Source: Marinobacter salinus (lineage in GTDB: Bacteria > Pseudomonadota > Gammaproteobacteria > Pseudomonadales > Oleiphilaceae). Taken from it: a stretch of DNA of 64,000 nucleotides. Every line of letters starts with the position of its first letter. Positions within the stretch are counted from its first letter, which is position 1. This document shows, piece after piece, positions 9,278-18,022 of the stretch. The DNA is taken from contig NZ_CP017715.1 of assembly GCF_001854125.1 (NCBI RefSeq), positions 3,720,001 to 3,784,000 on the forward strand, given 5' to 3'. A model generated the notes under the pieces. The model ran no database searches and was not told the DNA's origin. It saw only the letters and a list, made by a program, of their open reading frames with translations. Position numbers and translations under genes: made by a program.

Positions 9278-9951
9278 TTGACCATCCCTGACTGTAACCG
9301 ACCATTGAGTGAATACAGTGTCACCAGAACAACAAACGAGAAAACGACCATGCCTGCCGCGAGCCAATGAGCCTGGGTGTACTCCAGGGACTCCACGTGA
9401 TCATAGATCGCCACGGAGAGAACCTTGGTTTCGCCAGGTATGTTGCCGCCAATCATCAGCACCACGCCAAACTCGCCAATGGTATGCGCGAACGTCAGCA
9501 CGCAGGCGGTAAGAAAGCCGGGGCGAGCCAGTGGCACCACCACCGAAAAAAAACGGTCCACGGGGGAGGCTCGCAGGGTGGCCGCGACCTCAAGAAGTTG
9601 CTCATTGATTGCCTGAAAGGCGTTTTGCAGTGGCTGGACGGTAAACGGCAGTGAATAGATGATGGAGGCAATCACCAGGCCTTCAAAGGTGAAGGGTAAC
9701 AGACCCAGCCCCAGCTGTTCTGTCAGCCTGCCGACAAGGCCCTCGGGGCCCATCAGAATCAGGAGGTAAAAGCCCAGAACGGTGGGCGGCAATACCAGTG
9801 GCAGAGCCACGATGGCCGCAACAGGCTGCCTCAGCCAGTGCTGGCTTCTTGCCAGCCACCAGGCTATGGGCGTGCCGATCACCAGGAGCAGGGCCGTGGT
9901 GCAACCGGCAAGCTTGAGCGTGAGCCACACAGGCTCCCAATATGCATGCAT
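9274..9951 (-). CDS. modB: Molybdate ABC transporter permease ModB
   Basis: A 225-residue inner-membrane permease with about five hydrophobic segments, starting at [19 protein letters not shown]. The EAA-type loop ([24 protein letters not shown]) couples to ModC, and the [18 protein letters not shown] segment is typical of ModB. It starts 20 nt after modA and its stop overlaps the modC start, so the three are translationally coupled. Confidence 0.96.
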   Translation of the reverse strand: MHAYWEPVWLTLKLAGCTTALLLVIGTPIAWWLARSQHWLRQPVAAIVALPLVLPPTVLGFYLLILMGPEGLVGRLTEQLGLGLLPFTFEGLVIASIIYSLPFTVQPLQNAFQAINEQLLEVAATLRASPVDRFFSVVVPLARPGFLTACVLTFAHTIGEFGVVLMIGGNIPGETKVLSVAIYDHVESLEYTQAHWLAAGMVVFSFVVLVTLYSLNGRLQSGMVK

Positions 9952-9971
9952 GATATCGACCAGGTTACCGA

Positions 9972-10739
9972 TCAGCGTTGGGTTTCATAACCGTATCTTT
10001 CAATGATGCTCCTGGCCGTTTTGCTTTGCAGGAACAATAGCCACTGGCGAGCCGCGTCATTTCCGTCACCATGAGACAGCAGGATAGCCTGTTGATCAAT
10101 AGGGGAATACAGGTTCTGGGGGATAAGCCATAGGGATCCGCCTGAACTTTCCCAGGCCTGAACCTGTGAAAGTGCAACAAAGCCGGCCTGGACGTTGGCC
10201 GTGGCCACAAACTGGAAGGTCTGGGCAATGGAGTCACCTCGCACCAGTTTCTGCTGGAGAGGTTCCCAGAGATTGAGGCCGGCAAGCACCTGTTGGGCCG
10301 CCAGTCCGTAGGGAGCGGTTTTCGGGTTGGCAATGGCGAGTCTCGTAAACCCTGTCGATGCCAGCCAGTCTTCGGGCCTATCAAATGTGTTGCGCTGCGG
10401 GCTCCAGAGCACCAGTTTGCCTGTGGCATAGGTAAATCGGGTGCCGGCTACTCCCTGACCACTCTTCTCCAACAGCGCCGGTCTGTGGCTGTCGGCTGCA
10501 AGAAAGACATCAAACGGGGCTCCGTTTTGTATCTGGGCATAGAGCTTGCCGGTGGATCCGAAGCTGGGAGACGCTTTTAGCCCGCTCTCGTCAGCGAAGG
10601 CCGTGATGAGTTTTCGGGCGGTATCAGTGAAGTTTGCAGCAATCGCAAGACGGACATCGGCTGCACGTGTGGCACTGCTGAAGCCCAGGAGAAAAACCAT
10701 AACTGCAATGGGAGCACGTTGTCTGTTCAGAAATGGCAA
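9972..10739 (-). CDS. modA: Periplasmic molybdate-binding protein ModA
   Basis: A 255-residue solute-binding protein with a signal peptide ending near SSATRA-ADV. The mature N terminus [10 protein letters not shown] and the downstream [23 protein letters not shown] match the ModA oxyanion site. It captures molybdate or tungstate for ModB and ModC. The start lies 19 nt after the stop of an alpha/beta hydrolase gene on the same strand, leaving little room for a separate promoter or ModE operator, so mod transcription may run through from upstream. Confidence 0.95.
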   Translation of the reverse strand: MPFLNRQRAPIAVMVFLLGFSSATRAADVRLAIAANFTDTARKLITAFADESGLKASPSFGSTGKLYAQIQNGAPFDVFLAADSHRPALLEKSGQGVAGTRFTYATGKLVLWSPQRNTFDRPEDWLASTGFTRLAIANPKTAPYGLAAQQVLAGLNLWEPLQQKLVRGDSIAQTFQFVATANVQAGFVALSQVQAWESSGGSLWLIPQNLYSPIDQQAILLSHGDGNDAARQWLLFLQSKTARSIIERYGYETQR

Positions 10740-10758
10740 GGGCGACGCCTCTGGTTGT

Positions 10759-11709
10759 TCAGGTGGTTTCTAACGTGTTTCCGGTGACTCGTTCATCATG
10801 CCGTTGAGCCAGGGGCTCGCACAAGGACTGAATGTAGCTGCGGACCTCGTCGGCATTGGTTTCATTGAGCATTTCATGCCGCCCACCCGTGAACAACCGA
10901 AGCGTGACTTGTTGAACGCCGGCGTCCCGGATTGCCTGGAAGTGACGGGTAATGCCTTTGCCCATTTCACCCACCGGGTCATCCGTGCCGGCAAACAGAT
11001 GGACGGGAAGGTCCTTGCGCCACCGGGTCGGGTCTATCCCCAGCATACCCTGAACAAAATCCTGCCACAGCCCTGTGGTGCACTCGAATCCGCAGGCAGG
11101 GTCCGCTATGTATCGGTCGACCTGGGTGGTATCCCGGCTAAGCCAGTCGCATTCGGTTCGGTTTGGCTGGAACAGGCGGTTGAACTTGCCAAAAGTCATT
11201 CTGGCAATAGTCGGGCTTTGATGGCGGGTACCATAGAGCTTTCGGATTCCTTTAATTAATGTCCGGGAGGCCAGCAATTGAGGGCGGTGAATGCGGTTGG
11301 TGGCACTGAGAATCAAGGCGTCTGCCGAATCACCATGCGCCTGGATGCAACTCTGGGCGATGAAAGAACCCATGCTGTGCCCCAGAAGTACGAGCGGTAT
11401 GCCCGGAAAACGTTCCCGGGTGTGAAGCATAATCCGGTACAGGTCGTCGGTTACCTTGCCCCAGCCATTGTGGTCGCTGTAATGGCCGAGTTGACCCTTG
11501 GGGCATTCGGGGCCGTGGCCCCGGTGGTTGAAGGTAACGACGGCAATGCCCTGGTGTGCCAGCGAGCGTGCGAAGTCGGTGTAGCGACCGGCGTGTTCCG
11601 CCATCCCGTGGGAGACAACCAGAACGGTGCCTGGGGTTTCCGGGCAGAAGGCAGTGCCAGAAATACTATGATCATCCTGGCTGATCAGTGTTAACGGGTG
11701 TTCGTGCAT
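10759..11709 (-). CDS. Alpha/beta hydrolase, lysophospholipase/monoacylglycerol lipase type
   Basis: The ATG at 11709 follows AGGAAAG and gives 316 residues. The nucleophile elbow GHSMGS places the catalytic serine at residue 112. The oxyanion region SHGMAEHAGRY and NHRGHG belong to the Hydrolase_4 (monoacylglycerol lipase, PldB-like) branch. Likely acid and base are in FAGTDDPVG and GGRHEMLNE. No signal peptide is seen, so it is probably cytoplasmic and acts on monoglycerides or lysolipids. The start overlaps the end of the upstream fatty-acid-hydroxylase-type gene by 38 nt, implying coupled expression, and modA follows 19 nt later. Confidence 0.85.
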   Translation of the reverse strand: MHEHPLTLISQDDHSISGTAFCPETPGTVLVVSHGMAEHAGRYTDFARSLAHQGIAVVTFNHRGHGPECPKGQLGHYSDHNGWGKVTDDLYRIMLHTRERFPGIPLVLLGHSMGSFIAQSCIQAHGDSADALILSATNRIHRPQLLASRTLIKGIRKLYGTRHQSPTIARMTFGKFNRLFQPNRTECDWLSRDTTQVDRYIADPACGFECTTGLWQDFVQGMLGIDPTRWRKDLPVHLFAGTDDPVGEMGKGITRHFQAIRDAGVQQVTLRLFTGGRHEMLNETNADEVRSYIQSLCEPLAQRHDERVTGNTLETT

Positions 11710-12649
11710 GCGACTTTCCTGAATCTGTTGGTTCCGGGCGTTCCCATTCCGGCGGCTTCCAAAGGTGCTTGAGTCGTGACAATAGTCCGCCTGGGCGCGC
11801 CATGTCGCGGAACAGGTCCACGTATTCGTGGGTCCAGAGCACAAACAGGTTGTTTGATGACACCGGGCGGGTAATACCGTAATCGGGCGGTTCCCTGGCA
11901 TCCTCGTCGACAAATGACCGGAACAGGCGGTCCCAGATGATCAGGGTGCCGCCGTAGTTTCGGTCAATATAACCAGGGTTGCGGCCGTGATGAACCCGGT
12001 GGTGGCTGGGGGTGTTGAAGATCAGTTCGATCCAGCCGGGAAGGCGACCAATCAGCGTGGTGTGGATGAAGAACTGATAGACCAGTGACAGGGCATAGGC
12101 TACCCCGATCCAGACAGGGTTGAAGCCGATCAGTGCCAAGGGCAGGTAAAACATCCACATGCCATTAAAAATGTTGGTAGCGTTCTGACGCATGGCGGTA
12201 GAGAAATTCATACGCTCGGAGGAATGGTGCACAACGTGGGCGGCCCAGAACCAGCGCACTCGATGGCTGGCCCGATGCATCCAGTAAAAGCAGAAATCGA
12301 CGCCGAGGAAGGTCAGAAAGCCGGTTGCCCAGTTCAGTTCCAGCTCAAGCAACCGGTAGTGATAACAAAGCGCATAGACCGGAAACGCGATGATGCCCGC
12401 GAACAACAGCTCGGTGACCTGATACCCCGCCCCAAGCGCGAAATTCCGGAGAGCTTCCCGGGTGTCCATCAGTTTTGGGTTGTGGCGTATCCTCACATAC
12501 TCCCAGACTGTAACGACGACGAATACCGGTGTCGCGAAAACAAAGATCAGCTGCCGTTCGTCCAGTGCCAGCCAGGGCGAGACAGTATCCCAGAGTTCCA
12601 GTAAGCCGCTGTTCTCAAGGACGGCCAGGAGCATGTCAATCATAGCCAC
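11672..12649 (-). CDS. Sterol desaturase / fatty acid hydroxylase superfamily membrane protein
   Basis: A 325-residue integral membrane di-iron enzyme. The histidine clusters of the superfamily are present: HRASH after FYWM, then HHSSERMN and the C-terminal SHHRVHHGRNP. Four or so hydrophobic stretches anchor it in the membrane. Substrates in this family range from sterols to alkylglycerols, carotenoids and fatty acids, and cannot be read from sequence alone. The GTG at 12649 has AGG 6 nt upstream and is taken as start; an ATG at 12643 is also possible. It overlaps the lipase-like gene downstream, suggesting joint lipid metabolism. Confidence 0.85.
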   Translation of the reverse strand: MAMIDMLLAVLENSGLLELWDTVSPWLALDERQLIFVFATPVFVVVTVWEYVRIRHNPKLMDTREALRNFALGAGYQVTELLFAGIIAFPVYALCYHYRLLELELNWATGFLTFLGVDFCFYWMHRASHRVRWFWAAHVVHHSSERMNFSTAMRQNATNIFNGMWMFYLPLALIGFNPVWIGVAYALSLVYQFFIHTTLIGRLPGWIELIFNTPSHHRVHHGRNPGYIDRNYGGTLIIWDRLFRSFVDEDAREPPDYGITRPVSSNNLFVLWTHEYVDLFRDMARPGGLLSRLKHLWKPPEWERPEPTDSGKSHARTPVNTDQPG

Positions 12650-12742
12650 AAGTTACCTGTCAGAATTGTTATTGTTCAGGACATATTGTGGCATGGTTGG
12701 CCGCTGTTTCATTTGTCGCTTTCCGCCATCAGCACTGGCGAT

Positions 12743-13510
12743 TTACGCCATTGCTCTACCGGCATCAGGGGTTTTTCGGTGATCCCTGTAGAGTCGGGAC
12801 AGCATTTCAAGTTGCGGCTGCCACTGCTCCAGCCAGGCCTTGATTTCGTTGGGGATTTTGCTGCTCTTGGGCCAGGGTACCGGATATTCGAGGGGCTGGA
12901 ACATGGGCGCGAACAGAGCCGCCGCAGTCAGGTCCGCGCGTGTAAACGTACCACCCTCCAGAAAGGGTCGCTCACTGTATGCGGCTGCCAGTTCCGTCAA
13001 CAGGTCTTCCATGACTTCCCGGGACCGGCTCGCCGTTTTTTCGTTGATCTTCATCCAGTCACGCATAAGCTCTTCTACCCGGCTGAAGGTCAGGCTCAGC
13101 GCAATCCGGTTGTAGAACGGCGTGCCGGCAGCCAGCATGGGGATGACGGCTTTGGGGCGTTTCAGAAAATGGTGGTAGGAATAGCAGCGGATGGCCGGTC
13201 CAGCCTCGTCATCCAGTCTTTTCTCCCACGCTAAAGCCCGCTCCCGGGCATCGGGATCGCTGGGGGTCAGTGGCCGGTCCGGAAAGGTTTCGTCGAGGTA
13301 GTCTATGATCAGAGCCGACCCCTGAACAATATGGCCGTTGTGATCGAGGACCGGAACCGATGTCCGGCCACCGGTTAGTTTCCGGACCGTTTTAACATGC
13401 TGGCCCGGGAGCAGGGTCACCATTTCGTAACTGAGTCCTTTGAAATCGAGCGCCCAACGCGTTTTTTCACAATAATGGGAAATGGCAAACTGGTAGAGCT
13501 TGAGGGCCAT
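12743..13510 (-). CDS. Glutathione S-transferase family protein
   Basis: The ATG at 13510 follows AGGAGACAACC and gives 255 residues; the upstream extension to 13540 has no comparable site. The thioredoxin-like N-terminal domain starts LYQFAISHYCEKTRWAL, where serine or cysteine near residue 10-13 would activate glutathione, followed by TSVPVLDHNG with the cis-proline and GSALIIDYLDE with the glutathione-binding serine. The C-terminal half is all helical. Substrate is unknown. It is one of three GST genes between 12.7 and 21.3 kb. Confidence 0.85.
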   Translation of the reverse strand: MALKLYQFAISHYCEKTRWALDFKGLSYEMVTLLPGQHVKTVRKLTGGRTSVPVLDHNGHIVQGSALIIDYLDETFPDRPLTPSDPDARERALAWEKRLDDEAGPAIRCYSYHHFLKRPKAVIPMLAAGTPFYNRIALSLTFSRVEELMRDWMKINEKTASRSREVMEDLLTELAAAYSERPFLEGGTFTRADLTAAALFAPMFQPLEYPVPWPKSSKIPNEIKAWLEQWQPQLEMLSRLYRDHRKTPDAGRAMA

Positions 13511-13605
13511 GGTTGTCTCCTGATTTCGGTGTTCCAGCATAATGTTGAATGAGCAGGATAAGAAGTCCGGCGCGACGCTCTGTCAGTTCAGCTATATGAC
13601 GCGTT

Positions 13606-14457
13606 TCAGTTCGACCATGACAGTCCGTAGCGGGCAAGGATTTGCTCCAGGCGTCCGGACCTCTGAAGCTTACGGGTCCCTTCCGATAATAAACTGGCGA
13701 GCTCGGAGGCCGCCGGATTGGCCGGTGAAAACGCAATATAAACGGGGGCCTTCTTGAGTTGGCCGGCCACTCGAAGTGCATTGCGCTGACCCAGAAGGTT
13801 AAGCTCCCAGGTCATGACGTGCCGGTCTTCCGGGAAAACATCGGACCTGCCTTGGTGCAGAAGTTCAATGGCGCGATCCAGCGGCGAGGGGCCTGAAATG
13901 ATCCAGACCTGCTCCGGGTTGTTCTGATGCGCCGTTATGTAGTTGTCCAGTTCCGGAGAGTAAGAGTAACCATTGATGGCGAGGAGTGTCTGATGCCTGA
14001 GGGATTCAGCCCCTTGCCAGGTCCAGCTGCTGTCTGGGTGGGTGTAAAGGAAGATCTGGGAATACCCGGTGGGCTCATCCGGGAAGACAAACTCCGGGGC
14101 GTCGCCGACAAACGCTCCTACGACTGCATCAATGTAACCGTCGCTTGCCTGTTGCAGTGCTCTTGCCCAGCTCATGTTGACATACACGATGTCGAGTTCA
14201 GCCAGGGCAAAGGCCTCCCTCGCAATATCAATCATGTAGCCTTCACGGTCGGCCCCGGCGTCACAATTGTGAGGGCACCAGGGGTCTGCCGCAATGGTGA
14301 TCTTGTTGCGACGATCTGACTCTTCGCGGCTTTTTGCGCTGACCGGTTCCGCATCGGCCATCCGGGACACAGTTTCGGGGACAGCCGGAGGCGGATCTTC
14401 TGACGGCGTGCATGCCGCCAGAAGCAGAGTTAAGCCTAAGAGCCATGTTCTTGACAT
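13606..14457 (-). CDS. Solute-binding lipoprotein, family 3
   Basis: A 283-residue protein with a lipoprotein signal: the lipobox LLAAC puts the acylated cysteine at residue 16, followed by a Pro-rich linker. The remainder resembles family-3 periplasmic binding proteins (AADPWCPHNC, GYMIDIAREAFALAELDI, ALQQASDGYIDAVVGAF). No permease or ATPase of a polar amino-acid transporter is adjacent, so it may serve as a stand-alone sensor or a scavenging protein. It is downstream of proV on the same strand with an 83-nt gap. Confidence 0.8.
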   Translation of the reverse strand: MSRTWLLGLTLLLAACTPSEDPPPAVPETVSRMADAEPVSAKSREESDRRNKITIAADPWCPHNCDAGADREGYMIDIAREAFALAELDIVYVNMSWARALQQASDGYIDAVVGAFVGDAPEFVFPDEPTGYSQIFLYTHPDSSWTWQGAESLRHQTLLAINGYSYSPELDNYITAHQNNPEQVWIISGPSPLDRAIELLHQGRSDVFPEDRHVMTWELNLLGQRNALRVAGQLKKAPVYIAFSPANPAASELASLLSEGTRKLQRSGRLEQILARYGLSWSN

Positions 14458-14540
14458 GTGGAGGGAACCGGTTTGTCATTTCACTGGACCGCTCCCTAAC
14501 TATAGCCCTAACTCATGAGTTTGTATGCTGTCAGGCCAGG

Positions 14541-15599
14541 TCAGTCTGTTCTGCTGGCCTTGTCTGCTGACGCCTCTGTTGGGACAAGTGCCCGGGTCAG
14601 CTCCTTCATGCCCAGCATTCCCACCTGTTCACCATCACGCACCACCCGGAAGGTTAGCGTGGTATCCCCTTTGGATCGTGAAAGGACGGATTCCAGGTTG
14701 TCTTTTTCAGAGATGTCTCCCGCATACTCGATACCGTCCTGGTCGGGCTGTGTCATGACCGAACGCACCCTGAGCACTCGGGCCCGGTTGATATCGCTGA
14801 TAAAATCGACGATATAAGGATCGTTGGGATTGAGCAGTATCTCCTGGGGGTCTCCCTGCTGCACCACTCCGCCGTCTTTCAGAATGACCAGATGGTCAGC
14901 GAGCTTCAGCGATTCATCCAGGTCGTGAGTGATGAACACGATCGTCTTTTTGAGCTCTTCCTGAAGCTCAAGCAGCAGGTTTTGCATGTCCGAACGGATG
15001 AGTGGATCAAGAGCTGAAAAGGCCTCATCCATCAGCATGATGGGTGAGTTGGAAACCAGTGCGCGGGCAATTCCCACACGCTGCTGCATGCCACCCGACA
15101 ACTGGTGCGGGTACTGGTTTTCCTGACCCTCCAGGCCCACCCGAGCCAGCCATTTTCTGGCCTCGCTCTCGAAGTCGCCTGTTTTGAAGCCGCGGACATC
15201 CATCGCCATTCCGGCATTTTCCAGCACCGTTTTGTGCGGAAGCAGGGCAAATTTCTGAAAGACCATCGACATGCGTTCGCGACGAAGCGTGCGCAGCTGC
15301 TCCTCGTCGTACTTAAGCACATCCTCGCCATCAAACCGGATCTCACCGGCCGTCGGTTCGATCAGCCGGTTCAGGTGACGGATCAGCGTCGACTTGCCCG
15401 ACCCGGAGAGGCCCATGATGACGGTGATCTCACCGTCACGCATATCGACATTGATGTCCCGGAGGCCCAGAACATGGTTCTGTTTTTCAAGCAGCTCTGC
15501 CTTGCCCATGCCTTTTCGCACATATTCCAGTGCCACATCGGGCGTGGGGCCGAAAATCTTGTAAAGGTTCTTGATTGAAAGCTTTATGTCTCGTGCCAC
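14541..15599 (-). CDS. proV: Glycine betaine/proline ABC transporter ATP-binding protein
   Basis: The GTG at 15599, with GAGGA 7 nt upstream, gives 352 residues; an ATG at 15629 inside proW lacks a ribosome site. Walker A is GLSGSGKST, signature LSGGMQQRVGIARAL, Walker B IMLMDEAFSALD, with the N-terminal KNLYKIFG typical of ProV/OpuAA. The C-terminal about 90 residues are a reduced CBS-like regulatory region, shorter than in E. coli ProV (400 residues). The complex imports glycine betaine or proline betaine under osmotic stress, fitting a marine lifestyle. Confidence 0.93.
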   Translation of the reverse strand: MARDIKLSIKNLYKIFGPTPDVALEYVRKGMGKAELLEKQNHVLGLRDINVDMRDGEITVIMGLSGSGKSTLIRHLNRLIEPTAGEIRFDGEDVLKYDEEQLRTLRRERMSMVFQKFALLPHKTVLENAGMAMDVRGFKTGDFESEARKWLARVGLEGQENQYPHQLSGGMQQRVGIARALVSNSPIMLMDEAFSALDPLIRSDMQNLLLELQEELKKTIVFITHDLDESLKLADHLVILKDGGVVQQGDPQEILLNPNDPYIVDFISDINRARVLRVRSVMTQPDQDGIEYAGDISEKDNLESVLSRSKGDTTLTFRVVRDGEQVGMLGMKELTRALVPTEASADKASRTD

Positions 15600-15609
15600 G
15601 TGTCTGTCC

Positions 15610-16644
15610 TCACTGCTTTTGGGCGGCATTGATACGTGCCAGAGAAGCTTTGGTTACCCGGTCCAGGATAACCGCCAGAATAACGATGCCGAGTCCGGCA
15701 ACGAGGCCGACACCGAGCTCCAGATTCCTGATGCCACGCAGAACCAGAACGCCAAGCCCGGGCGCAGAGACCAGGGATGCGATCACGACCATGGCCAGGC
15801 TCATCATGATAGTCTGGTTTACACCCGCCATGATGTTGGGCAGTGCCAGCGGAATCTGGACTTTGAACAGCTTCTGCCTGGGAGTCATGCCGAAGGCGTC
15901 GGCGGCCTCAATGACGTCCTTGTCGACCAGCCGGATGCCAAGGTTGGTCAGGCGGATAACAGGGACAATCGCATAGAGAATGATGGCGATGCCGTAGAGC
16001 TTCGATTCGGTCACGCTGAACAGGAAAATCAGCGGAATCAGGTATACAAACGGGGGAAGCGTCTGCAGCATATCCAGCACCGGAATAGTCAGCCGTTGCA
16101 TCATGTCGTTCCGGGACATGGCGATGCCGATAGGGACCCCCAGCAATACGCAAAGGAAAGCGCAGACAAAAATGATGGCCAGCGTCTGCATGGCATATTC
16201 GTAATAATCGATAAAGGCCAGCGTAGCGAAACTGACGGCGACGAACCCGAGCAACTTCCAGGATTTGCTGACGAAGTAGACCACAGCCAGAAGAAGTGGA
16301 ATGACGATCCACCAGGGCGCACTCAGCATGCCATAGAGTGTGCCATCGAGTGCCCAGCTCAATGGCTGGGTGATGGGATCAAGAATCACGCTGAGGTTGT
16401 CCTTGATCGCCAGGAACCCCTCTTCGAGACCTTTGGTCAGTTCCCGTGACTGGGGGAAGGCAGGGCAGGCTTCATTGAGAGCATCCATGGAGGGAAATGG
16501 CACATCCCAGATGGAGGTTTCTGTGTCTTGCTCGCCCTTTGTTTTCGACAGCAGCTGCGCCATCGACATGGGGGCGTCACTTGTGCCCGCGGAACACCAG
16601 TCTTTCAGACCGAGTGAGGAGAAAACAAAATCGTAAGTAGCCAT
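15610..16644 (-). CDS. proW: Glycine betaine/proline ABC transporter permease
   Basis: A 344-residue permease. An N-terminal cytoplasmic extension of about 90 residues precedes six or so membrane segments, as in E. coli ProW (354). The family signatures TLPPFVYLIPLIFLFSV and AADAFGMTPRQKLFKVQIPLALP (the EAA loop contacting ProV) are evident. The stop lies 10 nt before the proV GTG. It sits behind an intercistronic hairpin after proX. Confidence 0.94.
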   Translation of the reverse strand: MATYDFVFSSLGLKDWCSAGTSDAPMSMAQLLSKTKGEQDTETSIWDVPFPSMDALNEACPAFPQSRELTKGLEEGFLAIKDNLSVILDPITQPLSWALDGTLYGMLSAPWWIVIPLLLAVVYFVSKSWKLLGFVAVSFATLAFIDYYEYAMQTLAIIFVCAFLCVLLGVPIGIAMSRNDMMQRLTIPVLDMLQTLPPFVYLIPLIFLFSVTESKLYGIAIILYAIVPVIRLTNLGIRLVDKDVIEAADAFGMTPRQKLFKVQIPLALPNIMAGVNQTIMMSLAMVVIASLVSAPGLGVLVLRGIRNLELGVGLVAGLGIVILAVILDRVTKASLARINAAQKQ

Positions 16645-16711
16645 GATTTGTCAGGTTCCTGCGCGTATCTCCGCCAGGTCAACGGACATCGGATTAATGA
16701 GGAGTGAAAAC

Positions 16712-16737
16712 AAACAGGGCCGGTACCGGCCCTGTTT
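16712..16737 (-). terminator. Perfect 26-nt palindrome between proX and proW
   Basis: Thirteen bases are mirrored exactly (AAACAGGGCCGGT and its complement), 13 nt after the proX stop and before the proW start. Reading in the direction of transcription it ends in TTTT. This would act as a partial terminator or as a 3' stabiliser of the proX message. Confidence 0.7.
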
Positions 16738-16750
16738 TACGTGGAAAGAA

Positions 16751-17728
16751 TCAGCCGCCAAGGATGGTCGCGAGCTTGGCTCGGGCTGAATCGTTGAGCC
16801 ATTCCTTCCAGGTATTGGCGTTGTTGCTCAGGAAGTAAACCGCGGCCTCTTCAGCAGAGGCATTGTTGTCACTTTTCCAGGCAAGTACCGCACTCATTGT
16901 GCCGGTTTTGAAAGTCATCTTGCTCAGCATGTCCGCTACTTCGGGTTCCCGATCCTTGAAGTCGGTGGTTACCGATGTCAGGACCGGTGCGGCCGGGAAG
17001 TCCGAGACCTGAGGGTTGTCATTATCCTGGTTCTGGTTGGCTGCATGCGCCTCTGCGTTGTATTCACCGAGATCAATGCGAGTCATATCGAACTTGCCCA
17101 GCGGGACGGTCGGGCCCCAATAGTATCCGAACCAGGGCTCGCCCTTTCCTACGGCGGAGGCCATGGAGGAGGCCAGTGTTTCGCCGGAACCATGGTTGAA
17201 GACTTCAATGCCGGAGTCTTCCAGGTTCAGGGCCTGGATCAGGTTGTCGTTGACGATGCGGCAGCCCCAGCCATCAGGACAGTTGTTAAACTGTGCGTCG
17301 ACCAGCTCCGGATTTGCCATGATGCCTTCGATGGTCTTCAGTTCCGGATGCTCTTCAACCACATAAGTTGGTAGCCACCAACCTTCAACGCCACCGGGCG
17401 TCAGAACTTCGCCGAGACGCTCTACTTTGCCTTCTGCTTCCAGGCGCTTGTAGACCTCACCGGTGGAGTTGAGCCACAGCTCCGTGACAATGTCCGGTTC
17501 GCCATTTTCAGCAACAGAGGTCACTGCGGGCACGGTGTCGGAGGGCACCACACTGACTTCACAGCCGTAGCCCTGCTCCATAATGAATTTGGCCACGTTG
17601 GTCACAACGGAGGCAGAGGCCCAGTTCATCTCGGTAATTGAGACCTGGCCACATTCGTCGGCTTGGGCGATAGCTGGTGCGGCCGCAGCGGCGGCGCACA
17701 GCAAAACAGAGGACGTAAGCTTTCGCAT
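16751..17728 (-). CDS. proX: Glycine betaine-binding periplasmic protein
   Basis: The ATG at 17728 follows TGGAGAAGTGACT and yields 325 residues with a clean signal peptide ending AIAQA-DE; the frame back to 17827 is noncoding. OpuAC-family signatures are EMNWASASVVTNVAKFI near the N terminus, tryptophan-rich loops (WWLPTYV, GWGCRIV) and FGYYWGPT. The Trp and Tyr residues typically form the cage for the quaternary amine. It is first in proX-proW-proV, and the hairpin just after it suggests it is made in excess over the membrane subunits. Confidence 0.94.
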   Translation of the reverse strand: MRKLTSSVLLCAAAAAAPAIAQADECGQVSITEMNWASASVVTNVAKFIMEQGYGCEVSVVPSDTVPAVTSVAENGEPDIVTELWLNSTGEVYKRLEAEGKVERLGEVLTPGGVEGWWLPTYVVEEHPELKTIEGIMANPELVDAQFNNCPDGWGCRIVNDNLIQALNLEDSGIEVFNHGSGETLASSMASAVGKGEPWFGYYWGPTVPLGKFDMTRIDLGEYNAEAHAANQNQDNDNPQVSDFPAAPVLTSVTTDFKDREPEVADMLSKMTFKTGTMSAVLAWKSDNNASAEEAAVYFLSNNANTWKEWLNDSARAKLATILGG

Positions 17729-18022
17729 AGTCACTTCTCCAGTTTGAGTTAGGTATTTACAGGAATGTCGGTTATTACGTAGATGTGATCCATACAGATC
17801 TTGTGAAGAGTTACCCTTGATCGGCACGAGCTAATAAGCATCAAAAGATGAATTCTCCGTCACTATTTATATTCCAGCATAAGGATCCTGAGCAGAGTTA
17901 CAAGTGCGCGGCAATTTATATGACGTGTCTGGCTACATTATTTCGGCATGCATTGCAGAGAATCGTCACTGTTTTGTAGCATTTCGGAACTAAACTCCGT
18001 CCGTTTAGGGCAGGAGTCTGAC

